Source of the DNA: Mycobacterium sp. Root265
GTDB lineage: Bacteria > Actinomycetota > Actinomycetes > Mycobacteriales > Mycobacteriaceae
Direction: 5' to 3'
DNA length: 64,000 bases
Assembly (NCBI RefSeq): GCF_001428895.1
Contig: NZ_LMJA01000015.1
Coordinates: forward strand, 1-64,000
Shown here: positions 60,105 through 64,000 of the stretch, piece after piece
Numbering within the stretch: position 1 is the first letter of the stretch
How the letters are laid out: the number at the start of each line of letters is the position of its first letter
Program-made: the position numbers and the translations under genes
Notes under the pieces: model-generated
Seen by the model: only the letters and a program-made list of their open reading frames with translations
The model's database searches: none
What the model was told of the DNA's origin: nothing

Positions 60105-60969
60105 CCACGACCCAGACCAAGGCGTCGGTCCTCGCCGAGGCGCTGCCCTGGCTCAAACAACTGCACGGCAAGATCGTCGTGGTCAAGTACGGCGGCAACG
60201 CCATGACCGACGACGACCTCAAGCGCGCCTTCGCCTCGGACATGGTGTTCCTGCGCAACTGCGGTATCCGTCCCGTCGTGGTGCACGGGGGTGGCCCGCA
60301 GATCAGCGCCATGCTCAAGAAACTGGGTATCGCAGGCGATTTCAAGGGCGGCTTCCGCGTCACGACACCCGAGGTGCTCGACGTGGCCCGCATGGTGCTG
60401 TTCGGTCAGGTCGGCCGCGAACTCGTCGGGCTGATCAACGCCCACGGCCCGTACGCGGTCGGCGTCACCGGCGAGGATGCGCAGCTGTTCACCGCGGTGC
60501 GGCGCAGCGTCACCGTCGACGGGGTGGCCACCGATATCGGGCTGGTCGGCGACGTGGAGAGTGTCAACGCCGGGTCGCTGCTGGATCTCATTGCCGCGGG
60601 CCGTATCCCGGTGGTGTCCACCATCGCTCCGGACGTCGTCGGCATCGTGCACAACATCAATGCCGATACCGCCGCCGCCGCGCTGGCCGAGGCGCTCGGC
60701 GCCGAGAAGCTGCTGATGCTCACCGATGTCGAAGGCCTGTACACCGACTGGCCGGACCGCAACTCGCTGGTCAGCGAGATCGACAGTGCCGCTCTGACCG
60801 AACTACTGCCGAAGCTGGAATCCGGCATGGTCCCCAAGATCGAGGCCTGTCTGCGGGCAGTCGACGGCGGGGTGCCCAGCGCGCATGTCATCGACGGCCG
60901 CGTCGAACATTGCGTGCTGGTCGAGCTTTTCACCGATGAAGGAACCGGAACCAAGGTGGTGGGCGCGAC

Positions 60970-60973
<4 letters not shown>
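60101..60973 (+). CDS. argB: acetylglutamate kinase
   Basis: A 290-residue amino-acid kinase. [10 protein letters not shown] and [14 protein letters not shown] are the glycine-rich loops for ATP and acetylglutamate; [16 protein letters not shown] and [11 protein letters not shown] are the later family blocks. The N-terminal helix before the fold suggests the arginine-inhibited hexameric type, as in other actinobacteria. Overlaps argJ by ATGA. Confidence 0.97.
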
Positions 60974-63095
<2,122 letters not shown>

Positions 63096-63099
63096 CATC

Positions 63100-63576
63100 A
63101 TGAGTTCACCGACCCGGGTCGGCCGTCAGGCCCGCATCGTCACCCTGCTCTCCGCGAATGCGGTGAGCAGTCAGGGTGAGCTGGCTGCGATGCTCTCCGC
63201 GGAGGGCATCGAGGTCACCCAGGCCACCCTGTCGCGGGACCTGGAGGAACTCGGAGCGGTGAAACTGCGCGGCGCCGACGGCGGCGTCGGCGTCTACGTC
63301 GTCCCCGAGGACGGCAGCCCGGTGCGCGGGGTCTCCGGTGGCACCGAGCGGGTGACCAAGCTGCTGGGCGAACTGCTGGTATCCACCGATGCCAGCGCGA
63401 ACATCGCCGTGCTGCGCACTCCGCCGGGGGCGGCGCACTACCTCGCGAGCGCCATCGACCGGGCATCGTTGCCCCAGGTTGTCGGCACCATCGCCGGTGA
63501 TGACACCATCTTCGTGATGGCGCGTGAGCCGATGACCGGTGCCGAGCTCGCGATCATGTTCGAAAACTTGAAGTAG
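63100..63576 (+). CDS. argR: arginine repressor
   Basis: A 158-residue ArgR. The N-terminal winged helix ([20 protein letters not shown], then [18 protein letters not shown]) binds ARG boxes; the C-terminal half ([20 protein letters not shown], then [14 protein letters not shown]) forms the arginine-binding hexamer core. ATG 63100 is preferred; a GTG at 63088 overlapping argF is possible. Located within the operon it should control, giving feedback through the boxes before argC. Confidence 0.95.
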   Translation: MSSPTRVGRQARIVTLLSANAVSSQGELAAMLSAEGIEVTQATLSRDLEELGAVKLRGADGGVGVYVVPEDGSPVRGVSGGTERVTKLLGELLVSTDASANIAVLRTPPGAAHYLASAIDRASLPQVVGTIAGDDTIFVMAREPMTGAELAIMFENLK

Positions 63577-63602
63577 AGCAGTTCTAGAAAAGGAGATTTT
63601 GC

Positions 63603-64000
<398 letters not shown>

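Overview
The window is high-GC actinobacterial DNA and almost certainly comes from a Mycobacterium/Mycolicibacterium chromosome. Its backbone (polA, rpsA, coaE, uvrB, drug-efflux MFS, universal stress protein, metallo-beta-lactamase-fold hydrolase, uvrA, membrane esterase, lysX, infC-rpmI-rplT-tsnR, DUF2236 oxygenase, adenylate cyclase, pheST, argCJBDFRG) follows the order of M. tuberculosis Rv1629 to Rv1658. An lpqH-type 19-kDa lipoprotein, a two-domain LysX and a CoaE-GrpB fusion are further mycobacterial marks. I saw no insertion sequence, phage gene, integrase, rRNA or CRISPR array. The one tRNA found is tRNA-Cys(GCA).

Layout. 1-3.8 kb: the start of a DUF35 Zn-ribbon/OB protein behind a KstR-type box, then a LysR gene divergent from an FAD monooxygenase plus alpha/beta-hydrolase pair, then a secreted cadherin-like protein. 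4-17 kb: polA, a ThrE-type exporter, a PrsW-type membrane protease, rpsA with a strong terminator, coaE, three small minus-strand genes, uvrB, an MFS exporter behind a putative operator, and a DUF899 protein. 18-26 kb is accessory in character: an AT-richer intergenic region with two palindromes, a secreted clan GH-A glycosidase with a pentapeptide-repeat tail, a ferritin-like di-iron protein behind a CRP-like site, tRNA-Cys, an ECF sigma factor divergent from an Asp23/Gls24-AmaP envelope module, and an SDR whose canonical start codon is missing. 26-36 kb: a cAMP-binding-type universal stress protein, acyl-CoA dehydrogenase plus F420 oxidoreductase, DUF427 plus metallo-hydrolase, uvrA, another F420 oxidoreductase and an AlkZ-like winged-helix protein.

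36-44 kb holds an LpqH-type lipoprotein and then the most unusual block: a helical-repeat protein, a CHAT (caspase-like) protease and two unrecognised proteins, interrupted by one opposite-strand membrane protein. 43-53 kb: a membrane-anchored esterase, lysX, a DUF1844 protein, then infC-rpmI-rplT-tsnR. The infC leader carries an attenuator-like hairpin and a small upstream ORF that overlaps an ATC start codon; tsnR appears to start at CTG overlapping the rplT stop. An acyl-CoA dehydrogenase/DUF2236 pair sits behind a 16-bp palindrome. 53-64 kb: adenylate cyclase, pheST, a large intergenic inverted repeat, ARG-box-like half-sites and the arginine operon argCJBDFR, with argG cut by the window end. 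The arg genes mostly overlap by 4 bp (GTGA or ATGA), implying one co-regulated transcript under ArgR.

All functional calls rest on reading protein motifs and gene order by eye. No database search was run. Start codons are inferred from family N-termini and visible ribosome-binding sites.
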